Under the pieces are notes generated by a model, which had not been told where the DNA came from, did no database searches, and saw nothing but the letters and a program-made list of their open reading frames with translations. Made by a program: the position numbers and the translations under genes. Shown here one piece after another: positions 16,681 through 24,487 of a DNA stretch of 42,230 nt. This DNA comes from Steroidobacter gossypii (GTDB lineage Bacteria; Pseudomonadota; Gammaproteobacteria; Steroidobacterales; Steroidobacteraceae), in contig NZ_JAEVLS010000012.1 of the NCBI RefSeq assembly GCF_016801985.1, positions 1 to 42,230 on the forward strand. The letters run 5' to 3'. Each line of letters starts with the position of its first letter. Position 1 is the first letter of the stretch.

Positions 16681-17973
16681 CTACAGTTGGTCACCTGCGT
16701 CGCTCGGTCGCAGTATCGACGCTATGAAATCCATCCATTCCGACGACTGCCGTTTACGCGCATCGCGCATCTGATCTCGAATGTAGCCACTGAGCGCGCG
16801 CAACGATGATACATCGTCCAGCAACTTCTTAACTGTCAAGGCAGCATTCGGGTAGTCGTCTAACACAATCCGCGGAACTCCAGTGAGAAATGGCAAGCCA
16901 CTCAATGCCGCGTCTGTGGCGACGAACGGCGTAGCATACGAAGCGCACTCCGCCAGTTTTAGCTTCGCACCAAAGGCGTTCTCTATCGGAGCGATGAACA
17001 AGTTATCTCTGAGCAGATGATCCATGACTTCATCGTCCGAACTCGCTCCGAGGAACCTTACGTTATGCTCTCTCCAGAGGTCGGGGACACAGCTGTCCGT
17101 GGCGCCGATGATCGAGATCGTTATCGCCTCATCCAGCATGCGAAGAGCCGGGGCAAACTTCGTGCATATCCATCCTATGGCAAGGCGATTCGCAAAGTAG
17201 TCAATGTGTCCCACGAATAATACGCTCCTACTGCTGGTGTAACTCCACAGCATACTCCGCTCGCTGAGAAGTGGAGGAAGGACGGCGACATGAACGCCCG
17301 CCGGCGCACTTCTTGGTATATCGTTCCCAGTTAATGTGACGATTGCGCGACACCGCCCGACGGTCGCCTCGAAGCGCTTCTTGAATCTATATTGGGCCAA
17401 GCTCCGTGCCAGCCGCCATATGAGCCTTCCCGTTGAAACAATGCGCCCAGTGGGACTTATGCTCCTCGGAAACAACAACTCTCTATGGAAAGCCACCTCA
17501 TCGTTCAGTAATACTAAGCAAACTTTCCAGTTCCTCATGAACACTGACGGCACACCAAGTGCCGCCCAAATGTCACTTACGATGACTACCTCGGGTGCAT
17601 AGCTAGTGATTGTATCGACTACTTCAAGATCGACATGTTGTTGTTCCCGGAGACTCTTCTCAAAAATGAAGAAGTATGCTCCCTCAACCATTCTCCTGAT
17701 CCGCCGCGAAAGACTGGATACGTACTCGACCATACCGTCAGCGCTCCCTTTTTTGTTCTCAATTAGCGGTATCGATATGTGCTCGAATCCTACGGCGGAC
17801 ACAAATGCTCGATTCTCGTCCCTGCGAGCGGGCAGCTCGCTTGTTATGACAACGACCCGGATGTCCCTGATCTGTCGCAATTGATTCAGAAGATGACGGG
17901 ACCACAGCGCCCGGCCGTGCCGATCGCATAGGTTCTCTTGGAGGTAAACGATAACTGTAGGATTACGCGCCAT
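16681..17973 (-). CDS. GT4-like (GT-B fold) glycosyltransferase
   Basis: A 430-aa probable glycosyltransferase of the GT-B fold. The C-terminal half shows the usual nucleotide-sugar-binding layout: SVLFVGHIDYFANRLAI (about residue 250), then ITISIIGA, NVRFLGASSDDEV, LFIAPIENAFGAKLKLAECASYATPFVATDAA with the acidic residue of the E-x7-E-like region, and a C-terminal helix. The N-terminal half is divergent (QENLCDRHGRALWSRHLLNQL), as expected for the acceptor domain. No membrane segment; likely cytoplasmic or peripheral at the inner membrane. The neighbours are a GT2 enzyme and sugar epimerases on the same strand, so it probably adds one sugar of the same glycan. ATG at 17,973 with no clear Shine-Dalgarno; 203 nt separate it from the upstream GT2 gene. 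Confidence 0.8.
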   Translation of the reverse strand: MARNPTVIVYLQENLCDRHGRALWSRHLLNQLRQIRDIRVVVITSELPARRDENRAFVSAVGFEHISIPLIENKKGSADGMVEYVSSLSRRIRRMVEGAYFFIFEKSLREQQHVDLEVVDTITSYAPEVVIVSDIWAALGVPSVFMRNWKVCLVLLNDEVAFHRELLFPRSISPTGRIVSTGRLIWRLARSLAQYRFKKRFEATVGRCRAIVTLTGNDIPRSAPAGVHVAVLPPLLSERSMLWSYTSSRSVLFVGHIDYFANRLAIGWICTKFAPALRMLDEAITISIIGATDSCVPDLWREHNVRFLGASSDDEVMDHLLRDNLFIAPIENAFGAKLKLAECASYATPFVATDAALSGLPFLTGVPRIVLDDYPNAALTVKKLLDDVSSLRALSGYIRDQMRDARKRQSSEWMDFIASILRPSDAGDQL

Positions 17974-18037
17974 AGGTGAAACTTGGGCGGCACTGAGATC
18001 CTAACTCAGCGTGATCACTCTACGTATCCGCACAGAC

Positions 18038-18070
18038 TCCCCCCTGCTGAACTGTTCCTAGCAGGAGGAG
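18038..18070. promoter_or_regulatory. Imperfect hairpin between the two glycosyltransferase genes
   Basis: CCTGCT (18043-18048) and AGCAGG (18060-18065) pair around an 11-nt loop, with partial extension on both sides (CTCC/GGAG). It lies in the 203-bp gap between the GT2 stop and the GT4 start. No T-run follows on either strand, so it is not a standard intrinsic terminator; it could be an mRNA processing or attenuation structure. Confidence 0.25.
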
Positions 18071-18176
18071 CTGAGTATCCGATGCAATCAGCGTTCCCAT
18101 CTGAGTATCTCTGATCGATCCGACAGCACACGCAAACAGCACTTGCACGCCGCCTTGATAGAACATTACAGGACTT

Positions 18177-19217
18177 TCAGATTCCGAAAACAGACAGATT
18201 CCGCATCGGGTAGTATCGGCTATCCTTCAAAGCCTGCATCAACGTGCCACGCAACCGGTTGGCGCTGAAGAAATGATAGTGGATCACGCACAAGATGTTC
18301 AACACACTTCCAGGCAGTGTAGCCACTGCGACAGGCATCAATGCCTGCCACGTCGACCGCAGTCTTGGTCGGACGAACTCACGGTACTCACGAAGTGAGT
18401 AGCAACCACATGCTCGATTGAGTACCAGAGTCCGTAACTCCCTCCAAGGCTCCTTCGCTATCACTTGCCTCTTCGCACGTTCGGAGAATGGGGCGCCCCA
18501 GATCAGTTCTGGGAACTTTATGCATACGATCTCAAAGAATCTCGTCATGTATGATTTAGAGTTTCCATCGCGATAGCTAACGCATGGTTTTGCGATCACC
18601 AGGGTTCTTCCAGGAAGCGTATGTTGAAATATCACCCCGAGATGTATCCACATCGAGCCGACGTATGCATCCCTGTCCCGCGAAAGCCACAGACTCCGTT
18701 TGATTATCACTGAACCGATGTACACGAGGAGAGGCGCCGTCTCGGCGAACATTCTATCCGTCTCTTGCTCTTCGTATACTCGGTCAACCTCCGCATCAAG
18801 GTACTTCGCTACGAGTACGCGAGACATGTTGAAGTCTTTCCGCTCATAGTTAACAGCAATCAGACTATAATCGTCCCTCTTAATGGCGCCCAGCACCGTA
18901 GCCACAGCGCCCGGCTTAAGAAGATCGTCATCGGCCATCAACCAACAGTACTCTCCGCGCGCGAGTTCCACTGCGCAATCGAAGTTCTTGTCCAATCCTC
19001 TGTTCTCCGTCTGTCTGACGTATCTCAACGAAGTGCATGCCACCGCGAACTTCTGAACTACCTCTTCGGTGCTATCAGTGGAAGCGTTGTCCGACACTAC
19101 AATCTCACATTCTTCCGTAATCTGAGACACTATGCTCTCTATGGTCGCCCCGATAAACGCCGCTCGATTATAGCTTGCGATGCAGATTGACAGCTTCACT
19201 GACGGTGGCGCCACCAT
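18177..19217 (-). CDS. Family 2 glycosyltransferase, abequosyltransferase-like
   Basis: A 346-aa GT-A-fold glycosyltransferase. N-terminal LSICIASYNRAAFIGATIES binds the nucleotide, SDNASTDSTEEVV follows, and the metal-binding acidic cluster is in CWLMADDDLLKPGAVATV (about residues 83-100). The combination GEYCWLM-DDDLLKPGA is characteristic of the group annotated as abequosyltransferase (RfbV/WbaV), which transfers a 3,6-dideoxyhexose from its CDP donor in Salmonella O antigen. That fits the CDP-sugar genes downstream, but the sugar is not proven. I chose the ATG at 19,217, which has GAGG 7-8 nt upstream, over 19,253, which has none. The C-terminal half contains a hydrophobic stretch (VAVATLPGSVLNILCVI) that may associate with the membrane. 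Confidence 0.85.
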   Translation of the reverse strand: MVAPPSVKLSICIASYNRAAFIGATIESIVSQITEECEIVVSDNASTDSTEEVVQKFAVACTSLRYVRQTENRGLDKNFDCAVELARGEYCWLMADDDLLKPGAVATVLGAIKRDDYSLIAVNYERKDFNMSRVLVAKYLDAEVDRVYEEQETDRMFAETAPLLVYIGSVIIKRSLWLSRDRDAYVGSMWIHLGVIFQHTLPGRTLVIAKPCVSYRDGNSKSYMTRFFEIVCIKFPELIWGAPFSERAKRQVIAKEPWRELRTLVLNRACGCYSLREYREFVRPRLRSTWQALMPVAVATLPGSVLNILCVIHYHFFSANRLRGTLMQALKDSRYYPMRNLSVFGI

Positions 19218-19308
19218 ATAGGACCTCTTTGCGCTGAGCTTAGGAATTCGCACATCAGCAGAGAATATGCCAGAGAGGTCTTCCAGAGACCGCGCCGGTT
19301 CTCACAGT

Positions 19309-20349
19309 TCATCGATTCTTGGTCGTCCAGAACAGACTCGGGCTCACCGCCCCATCTGATATCAGGTGCTTTATCTGTTTGAGCCGGATGAATCTTCTCG
19401 ACTGAAATGTGTCGACAGTTTCTCCTCGAGAATCGAACCAGTCACCGATCTGCCTACAGCCGCGCTCGATATCCCATACTGGGTGAAACCCAGGCAACTT
19501 TCGTGAGGCCTTATCGAAATTCACCTTGTAGGATCGAAGATCGCCGGAGCTCTCGCCTGTTATCTCAAGATGGGCTGCCGGTACGCTTCGCGCCACTGCC
19601 TTCGCAATCTCTCCCACTCGATAATTTGCATCGTCGCTGCCGATGTTAAATGCCTGGTTGTGAATCGTGCTCTTCGGTGCTTCGGCCGCACAAAGTGCGG
19701 CCTGGCTAATGTCCTCGATATGCACGAGCGGCCTCCACGGCGTGCCGTCCGACAACACACGTACCCGCCCAGTTGATTTGGCCCACGCGATAAGATTATT
19801 TAGAACCAAGTCGAGCCGCATTCTCGGGCTTACTCCGTAGGCAGTTGCGTTACGCAAATAAACTGGTGAAAAGCCGGCGTCGGCCAAACTACCCAAGTCG
19901 GCTTCAGTCTTCACCTTCGATACCGCATAGATCGAGACAGGATTGAGCGAGCCTTCCTCATCGATAGGACTCGTGTTATCCGACGCCCCATAGATACTGC
20001 ACGATGACGCAAAGACGAAACGTTTGACACCCACTGACTTCGCAAGGCGGGCCACCCGTATACTCGCGTGGTGATTGATCTCATCGGTAAGCTCGGGCGC
20101 CAGCTCACCCAAGGGATCGTTGGACAGAGCAGCGAGATGCACGACGCAATCGAATCCCTCAAGCTCCGCTGGTTCAACACGTCGGATATCCTTCATAATC
20201 TCCGCATCCGGTGGAACGTCCGTCTCGGATGTTAGGCATTCTCGAAAGAAACCTGTGTCGAGCCCACATACAAAATGCCCGGCGTCCTTGAACGTACGGA
20301 TCATGATGGGACCGATGTAGCCAAGATGTCCGGTGATGAGTACACGCAT
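19309..20349 (-). CDS. NAD-dependent epimerase/dehydratase (extended SDR)
   Basis: A 346-aa extended-SDR nucleotide-sugar enzyme. The Rossmann motif is GHLGYIG at residues 7-13, followed by the CVVHLAALS strand, FASSCSIYG carrying the catalytic Ser, and YAVSKVKTE with the Tyr-Lys pair. The substrate domain begins at YLRNATAYG. The Ser-Cys-Ser variant before IYG resembles epimerases/reductases, not the Thr-Asp-Glu centre of 4,6-dehydratases. Typical length. ATG at 20,349 with an excellent GGAGG Shine-Dalgarno 6 nt upstream. It is divergent from the FAD oxidoreductase gene and reads toward the two glycosyltransferases, so it probably makes or modifies their sugar donor. The C-terminal 30 residues (SRRFIRLKQIKHLIS) extend beyond the core fold. 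Confidence 0.86.
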   Translation of the reverse strand: MRVLITGHLGYIGPIMIRTFKDAGHFVCGLDTGFFRECLTSETDVPPDAEIMKDIRRVEPAELEGFDCVVHLAALSNDPLGELAPELTDEINHHASIRVARLAKSVGVKRFVFASSCSIYGASDNTSPIDEEGSLNPVSIYAVSKVKTEADLGSLADAGFSPVYLRNATAYGVSPRMRLDLVLNNLIAWAKSTGRVRVLSDGTPWRPLVHIEDISQAALCAAEAPKSTIHNQAFNIGSDDANYRVGEIAKAVARSVPAAHLEITGESSGDLRSYKVNFDKASRKLPGFHPVWDIERGCRQIGDWFDSRGETVDTFQSRRFIRLKQIKHLISDGAVSPSLFWTTKNR

Positions 20350-20468
20350 GTTTTACCTCCGGTGAGCTTTATACTCCGGGAGCCGTTCCGACCGGACGAG
20401 CTGTTCCTTGCACGGAACAATCGCGAGATCGATCGACCCTAACCTATCGTTGTCATTGGACAATCCGT
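20350..20468. promoter_or_regulatory. Divergent intergenic region with a perfect dyad
   Basis: This 119-bp gap separates two divergent sugar genes and must hold both promoters. It contains TGTTCC-TTGCAC-GGAACA (20402-20419), a perfect 6-bp dyad suitable for a dimeric repressor. On the minus strand GAGTATAAAG (about 20,375-20,366) resembles a -10 box for the epimerase. No matched -35 box was evident. Confidence 0.35.
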
Positions 20469-21572
20469 ATGGCCGAGAGCGCTGATTGCATAGTCGTCGG
20501 AGCCGGCGTTGTTGGACTAGCTGTCGCACGCGCCTTTGCAGCTTATGGACGAGAAGTTTTGGTACTGGAAGCGGAGAGAACGATCGGCACAGGCGTAAGT
20601 AGTCGTAGCTCGGAGGTTATTCACGCCGGCATCTATTACCTCCCTCACTCACTCAAAGCCAGGTTATGTGTGTCCGGGCGTGATCAACTCTACGAGTACT
20701 GCAACACACGAAACGTGGAGCACAGGCGTTTAGGTAAGCTAATTGTCGCAACCAGCGAACCTCAGGTTTTAGATCTCCACCGGTACGCAGACCAGGCCGC
20801 CGCAAACGGCGTAGCTGATCTTCGTCTCCTCACAGGTCAGGAAGTTCGCAGCATAGAACCTTCGGTCCGGTGCGTTGCTGGGCTACTATCCCCTTCCACA
20901 GGCATCATTGATTCTCACGGTTTGATGATCGCCTACCAGGCGGACATTGAAGCGCATGGCGGCACCATTCTGTTCAACACCCGAGTGCTGCGGGGGACAT
21001 TGTTCTCCAGTGGTGTTCAACTGGAGATCGAGGGCGGAACCTCCGTATCAGCCGGGACTGTTGTGAATGCGGGCGGATTGCAGGCTCAGGCGCTATCAAG
21101 CAGGATGGAAGGCATTCCTCACGCCTCGATTCCGGACCTCCACTTGGCCAAAGGTCACTACTTCACCCTGAGCGGCCGATCGCCGTTCAAACGGCTCGTG
21201 TATCCGATCGCCAACGAGGCCGGTCTCGGTACGCATGTCACACTTGATCTTTCCGGGCGTGCGAGGTTTGGACCCGACGTGCAATGGATCGATCACGTCG
21301 ACTATACGTTCAACACCGATCGACGGGCCCTTTTCTGCCGTGCGATCCGAGAGTACTACCCAGACCTGGATGAATCTTGTCTCCAACCCGGTTACGTCGG
21401 GATCCGGCCAAAAGTATGTGGCCCTGGCCAGCCTTCCGCCGATTTCTGCATCTGCGGACCTGCTGCACATGGAGGAGCACCATACGCGGCGCTCTATGGA
21501 ATCGAGTCACCGGGCTTGACTGCGTCGCTCGCACTTGGCACATACGTAGCGCGGATGTTTGAACAGGCTTAG
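20469..21572 (+). CDS. FAD-dependent oxidoreductase, L-2-hydroxyglutarate oxidase (LhgO)-like
   Basis: A 367-aa DAO-family flavoenzyme. N-terminal CIVVGAGVVGLAVARAFA binds FAD, followed by VLVLEAE, then SSRSSEVIHAGIYYLPHSLKARLC, a stretch typical of the L-2-hydroxyglutarate oxidase/dehydrogenase group. NAGGLQAQALS and the C-terminal FCICGPAAHGGAPYAALYGIESPGLTASL complete the FAD and substrate sites. Length fits the 370-420-aa family, slightly short. The classical enzyme oxidises L-2-hydroxyglutarate; here, inside a nucleotide-sugar locus and 25 nt before a sugar-epimerase gene, it may act on a carbohydrate-linked 2-hydroxy acid or recycle 2-hydroxyglutarate formed by a transferase side reaction. 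ATG at 20,469; weak Shine-Dalgarno. Confidence 0.85.
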   Translation: MAESADCIVVGAGVVGLAVARAFAAYGREVLVLEAERTIGTGVSSRSSEVIHAGIYYLPHSLKARLCVSGRDQLYEYCNTRNVEHRRLGKLIVATSEPQVLDLHRYADQAAANGVADLRLLTGQEVRSIEPSVRCVAGLLSPSTGIIDSHGLMIAYQADIEAHGGTILFNTRVLRGTLFSSGVQLEIEGGTSVSAGTVVNAGGLQAQALSSRMEGIPHASIPDLHLAKGHYFTLSGRSPFKRLVYPIANEAGLGTHVTLDLSGRARFGPDVQWIDHVDYTFNTDRRALFCRAIREYYPDLDESCLQPGYVGIRPKVCGPGQPSADFCICGPAAHGGAPYAALYGIESPGLTASLALGTYVARMFEQA

Positions 21573-21597
21573 CGGACTTAAAGGCACCGATCAGATC

Positions 21598-22509
21598 ATG
21601 GACGCCGATCGAGTGATTCTCGTGACGGGAGCAAGTGGATTCCTGGGATCACGAATCGTCCAGCAGGCCCGTTGCCAAGGTCTCAACGTAGTCGCAGCTC
21701 ATCGTGCTGGCACCGGCCCGGGGGTTGCTCATATGGACGTCTGCGACCCAAACAGCGTCGACGATGCCATCCGAAACGCGGCGCCCACTGTCGTCATCCA
21801 CTGTGCCGCCTATGGCGTTAACTATGCCGAGCAGGACTTTCAGCGGGCGCTTCACGTGAATACCATCGGCGCGGTGGCTGTGCTGGAGGCAGCCGCCCGA
21901 CACGGTGTTCAGCGATTCATACACATAGGCAGTTGCTTCGAGTACGGCAGCCGCGATGGACTGATCTCCGAGAACACTGTTCTTCAACCGACCGCAGTAT
22001 ACGGCGCTACGAAGGCAGCAGCCGCTTTACTTTTGCGCGAAAGAGCACGCGGTCTCAAACCCTCGCTTGTCATTCTTCGGCCGTTCGCACTCTGGGGGAT
22101 CGGCGAGCCCGCACATCGCATCATCCCTCAAGTCGTTTCGGCTTGCCTCACTGGCGTACCACTCAAGTTGACATCGTGCGAAGTGATCCGTGATTACACC
22201 TACGTTGAAGACATGGCCGCGAACATACTTTCCATAGCATTACTCCCCGAAATCGAGTCAGGCACAGTGATAAATCTGGGAAGTGGGAGAGGCGTGCTGC
22301 TTCGTGACTTCGTACTCTCTGTTGCGAGACTGCTCTCTGGAGAAGCACTGATGCAATTCGGAGCGCTGCCCTATCGACCCACGGAAATGTCTTCGCTCGT
22401 CGCAGATGTAACACGGATGCGAAGCTTTCTCGGGGTCGTTCGGGAGACATCGCTAGTCGACGGCGTAAAACGCATGGTTGAATCCATGAGGACTCATAAC
22501 ATTTCCTAG
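21598..22509 (+). CDS. NAD(P)-dependent sugar reductase/epimerase (CDP-abequose/paratose synthase-like)
   Basis: A 303-aa extended SDR. Features: VTGASGFLGSRI (residues 7-18), VIHCAAYG, HIGSCFEYGSRDG with the Ser of the active site, YGATKAAAALLLRE with Tyr and Lys, ILRPFALWGIGEP and RDYTYVEDMAANIL. The Gly-Ser-x-x-Glu-Tyr-Gly pattern and about 300-aa length match CDP-paratose/abequose synthases and related 4-ketoreductases. The ATG at 21,598 lies 25 nt after the flavoenzyme stop; a TTG at 21,559 is an alternative but overlaps that gene. Together with RfbF downstream and the abequosyltransferase-like GT2 it suggests reduction of a CDP-4-keto-deoxyhexose. The precise stereochemistry cannot be read. 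Confidence 0.82.
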   Translation: MDADRVILVTGASGFLGSRIVQQARCQGLNVVAAHRAGTGPGVAHMDVCDPNSVDDAIRNAAPTVVIHCAAYGVNYAEQDFQRALHVNTIGAVAVLEAAARHGVQRFIHIGSCFEYGSRDGLISENTVLQPTAVYGATKAAAALLLRERARGLKPSLVILRPFALWGIGEPAHRIIPQVVSACLTGVPLKLTSCEVIRDYTYVEDMAANILSIALLPEIESGTVINLGSGRGVLLRDFVLSVARLLSGEALMQFGALPYRPTEMSSLVADVTRMRSFLGVVRETSLVDGVKRMVESMRTHNIS

Positions 22510-22540
22510 CCACATTGCTGCCATCACCCGGAGTGTCGCT

Positions 22541-23080
22541 TTGATCTACCAAAAGACCCCGTTAGAAGGCGCGTGGATTATTGCGCCGGACCCACGTCGA
22601 GATACCCGCGGCTATTTTGCTAGAACATTCTGCACGGAAGAGTTCTCCGCCCGTGGCCTCGAAAGCACGGTCGCTCAGTGCAATATGTCATTCAGTCATG
22701 TGGCAGGCACTCTGAGGGGGATTCACTTTCAGCTGGAGCCTTGCGCCGAAGTGAAACTGGTACGTGTGCAACAGGGATCTGTTTGGGACGTGATCGTCGA
22801 TCTCAGGCGCGCGTCTCCGACCTATTCGTCTTGGTTCGGGGTAGAACTAACATCTGCCAACCTACTCTCCCTGTACGTACCAAAAGGTTTCGGGCACGGA
22901 TTTGTCACCCTAAGCAACGACACCGTAGTCTCCTACCATGTTTCGGCGCCGTACACTCCGCAGCTTGAGAGAGGCATCCGTTGGGACGATGCGGACGTAG
23001 CTATTAGTTGGCCGATACAGCCAGTTGTAATGTCGGATAAGGATAGGACGTTGCCAACGCTCCGAGAGATTCAGGCATAA
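22541..23080 (+). CDS. RmlC-family NDP-4-keto-6-deoxyhexose 3,5-epimerase
   Basis: A 179-aa cupin of the dTDP-4-dehydrorhamnose 3,5-epimerase family. Recognisable: DTRGYFARTFC, the substrate-phosphate and catalytic His region TLRGIHFQLEP (usual form RGLHYQ), VRVQQGSVWDVIVDLRRASPTY with the catalytic Asp, VPKGFGHGFVTLS, and RGIRWDDADVAISWP. Size is normal. The start is a TTG at 22,541 with GGAG 7-8 nt upstream; no ATG fits. It is 31 nt after the sugar-reductase gene, so they are likely co-transcribed. Since no dTDP-glucose genes (rmlA, rmlB, rmlD) are present and the nearby nucleotidyltransferase is CTP-type, its substrate may be a CDP-sugar. Confidence 0.87.
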   Translation: MIYQKTPLEGAWIIAPDPRRDTRGYFARTFCTEEFSARGLESTVAQCNMSFSHVAGTLRGIHFQLEPCAEVKLVRVQQGSVWDVIVDLRRASPTYSSWFGVELTSANLLSLYVPKGFGHGFVTLSNDTVVSYHVSAPYTPQLERGIRWDDADVAISWPIQPVVMSDKDRTLPTLREIQA

Positions 23081-23544
23081 CGTCCGACCAATGCTCTCGT
23101 GGCGAATCTTCGGTTTGCAGAGAGCGCGCGACAGATTCGACGAGGCTGATGCCAAAGCGCGCACGCACGCACCCGCTTGTCTCTCAGATGAATCGAACGC
23201 CACGCAAGCGAGCGCGGATCTATATCGGCGCGCGATCGGAGATTGGGTTGTTGGACCAATCTGAAAATCTCCAACGGTCGACGGACAGCTGTGGCAGATC
23301 AAGAAAGCGTTCGCCTTTGGCCTTTACGTTCGGGGTATTCAGACCGCTCCCGCTCCTCCGGGTTGGTTACATAGATGAACCCGCGAGAAGCTGCTACCGC
23401 AATCCTCCGTGAACGCACTCGAGGCGCGTTGATTTAAATCACAGCTGAAGTCGTTAAACACGCACGCTGACGAGTCGCTTGATTGGATTCTAATCCCAGG
23501 GAATGATTTCGCACCAACTACGTTACCTCAGCGGAGGCTCGGCA
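23081..23544. other. Gap of 464 bp without a supported gene
   Basis: Between the 3,5-epimerase and rfbF genes I see no coding sequence that matches a known family. The longest plus frame (23,149-23,412) is Arg/Pro-rich and lacks a ribosome-binding site. The gap ends in the strong Shine-Dalgarno of rfbF. A promoter for rfbF is likely here, but no confident -35/-10 pair was found. The size of the gap suggests that a gene may have been lost. Confidence 0.4.
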
Positions 23545-24315
23545 ATGAAAGCAGTGATCCTAGCTGGTGGCCTGGGCACGCGTATAAGCGAGGAAAGCCA
23601 TCTACGACCAAAGCCTCTTGTCGAGATCGGGGGCAAGCCGATTCTCTGGCACATCATGAAAATTCTTTCCGCAAATGGGGTTCAGGAGTTCATCATCTGC
23701 TGCGGGTACAAGGGCTACTTGATCAAGGAGTATTTCTCCAACTACTTCCTTCACATGGCGGACGTAACATTTGACATCCCACACAACACGATGCAAGTCC
23801 ATCACACCTTCGCGGAGCCTTGGAAAGTGACGGTTGTCGACACAGGCATGGACACAATGACAGGCGGTCGCATTCTCCGTATTCAGGATTATGTTCGCGG
23901 TGAACGTTTCCTTCTAACATACGGTGATGGGGTGAGTGACATCGATGTTCGGGCCTTGGTTAGGTTTCATGAGGACCACCATCGACTCGCGACCGTCACT
24001 GCAGTACAGCCCACTGCTCGTTTCGGCGCCCTTGAGTTCTCTGGGAATTGCGTCAGTCAGTTTGTTGAAAAGCCGAAGGGGGACGGGCGCTGGATCAGTG
24101 GCGGATTTTTCATCCTTGAGAGTGGCATCTTCAAGTATCTCTCCAAAGATCAGGATGTCTGGGAACAGGAACCGTTACGCAAGCTCGCAGAGGACGGAGA
24201 ACTGGTGGCGTATCGCCATAGTGGATTCTGGGCAGCGATGGACACTCTAAGGGACAAAACCTCACTTGAAGAGATGTGGGCCTCCAAGCGAGCTCCCTGG
24301 AAGGCGTGGGAGTAG
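23545..24315 (+). CDS. rfbF: Glucose-1-phosphate cytidylyltransferase
   Basis: A 256-aa cytoplasmic nucleotidyltransferase making CDP-glucose from CTP and alpha-glucose 1-phosphate, the first step of CDP-deoxyhexose synthesis. The signature is MKAVILAGGLGTRISEES followed by RPKPLVEIGGKPILWHIM, with the catalytic Lys in RPKP, LLTYGDGVSDID (metal-binding Asp) and VEKPKGDGRWISGGFF. The length is almost exactly that of characterised RfbF proteins (about 257 aa). The ATG at 23,545 has GGAGG 7 nt upstream; the in-frame ATG at 23,503 lacks one. It is normally followed by rfbG (CDP-glucose 4,6-dehydratase); here the next gene is a MATE exporter, and no rfbG is present in the window. Confidence 0.95.
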   Translation: MKAVILAGGLGTRISEESHLRPKPLVEIGGKPILWHIMKILSANGVQEFIICCGYKGYLIKEYFSNYFLHMADVTFDIPHNTMQVHHTFAEPWKVTVVDTGMDTMTGGRILRIQDYVRGERFLLTYGDGVSDIDVRALVRFHEDHHRLATVTAVQPTARFGALEFSGNCVSQFVEKPKGDGRWISGGFFILESGIFKYLSKDQDVWEQEPLRKLAEDGELVAYRHSGFWAAMDTLRDKTSLEEMWASKRAPWKAWE

Positions 24316-24487
24316 CCGTTGAATCCGGGGGACGGCAGTTCCTTCCAGTGACAAGACGTTCAATTCAGTGGACTGCACTATGGATTCGCTCTGATGATGA
24401 GCGACTCCGTCTTGGATTTAGAGCTCGGCCCTGACGCAACGTCGATCGATCTAATCCTCCCTCTTTTGATCGCCGGTCAATGCCCCA

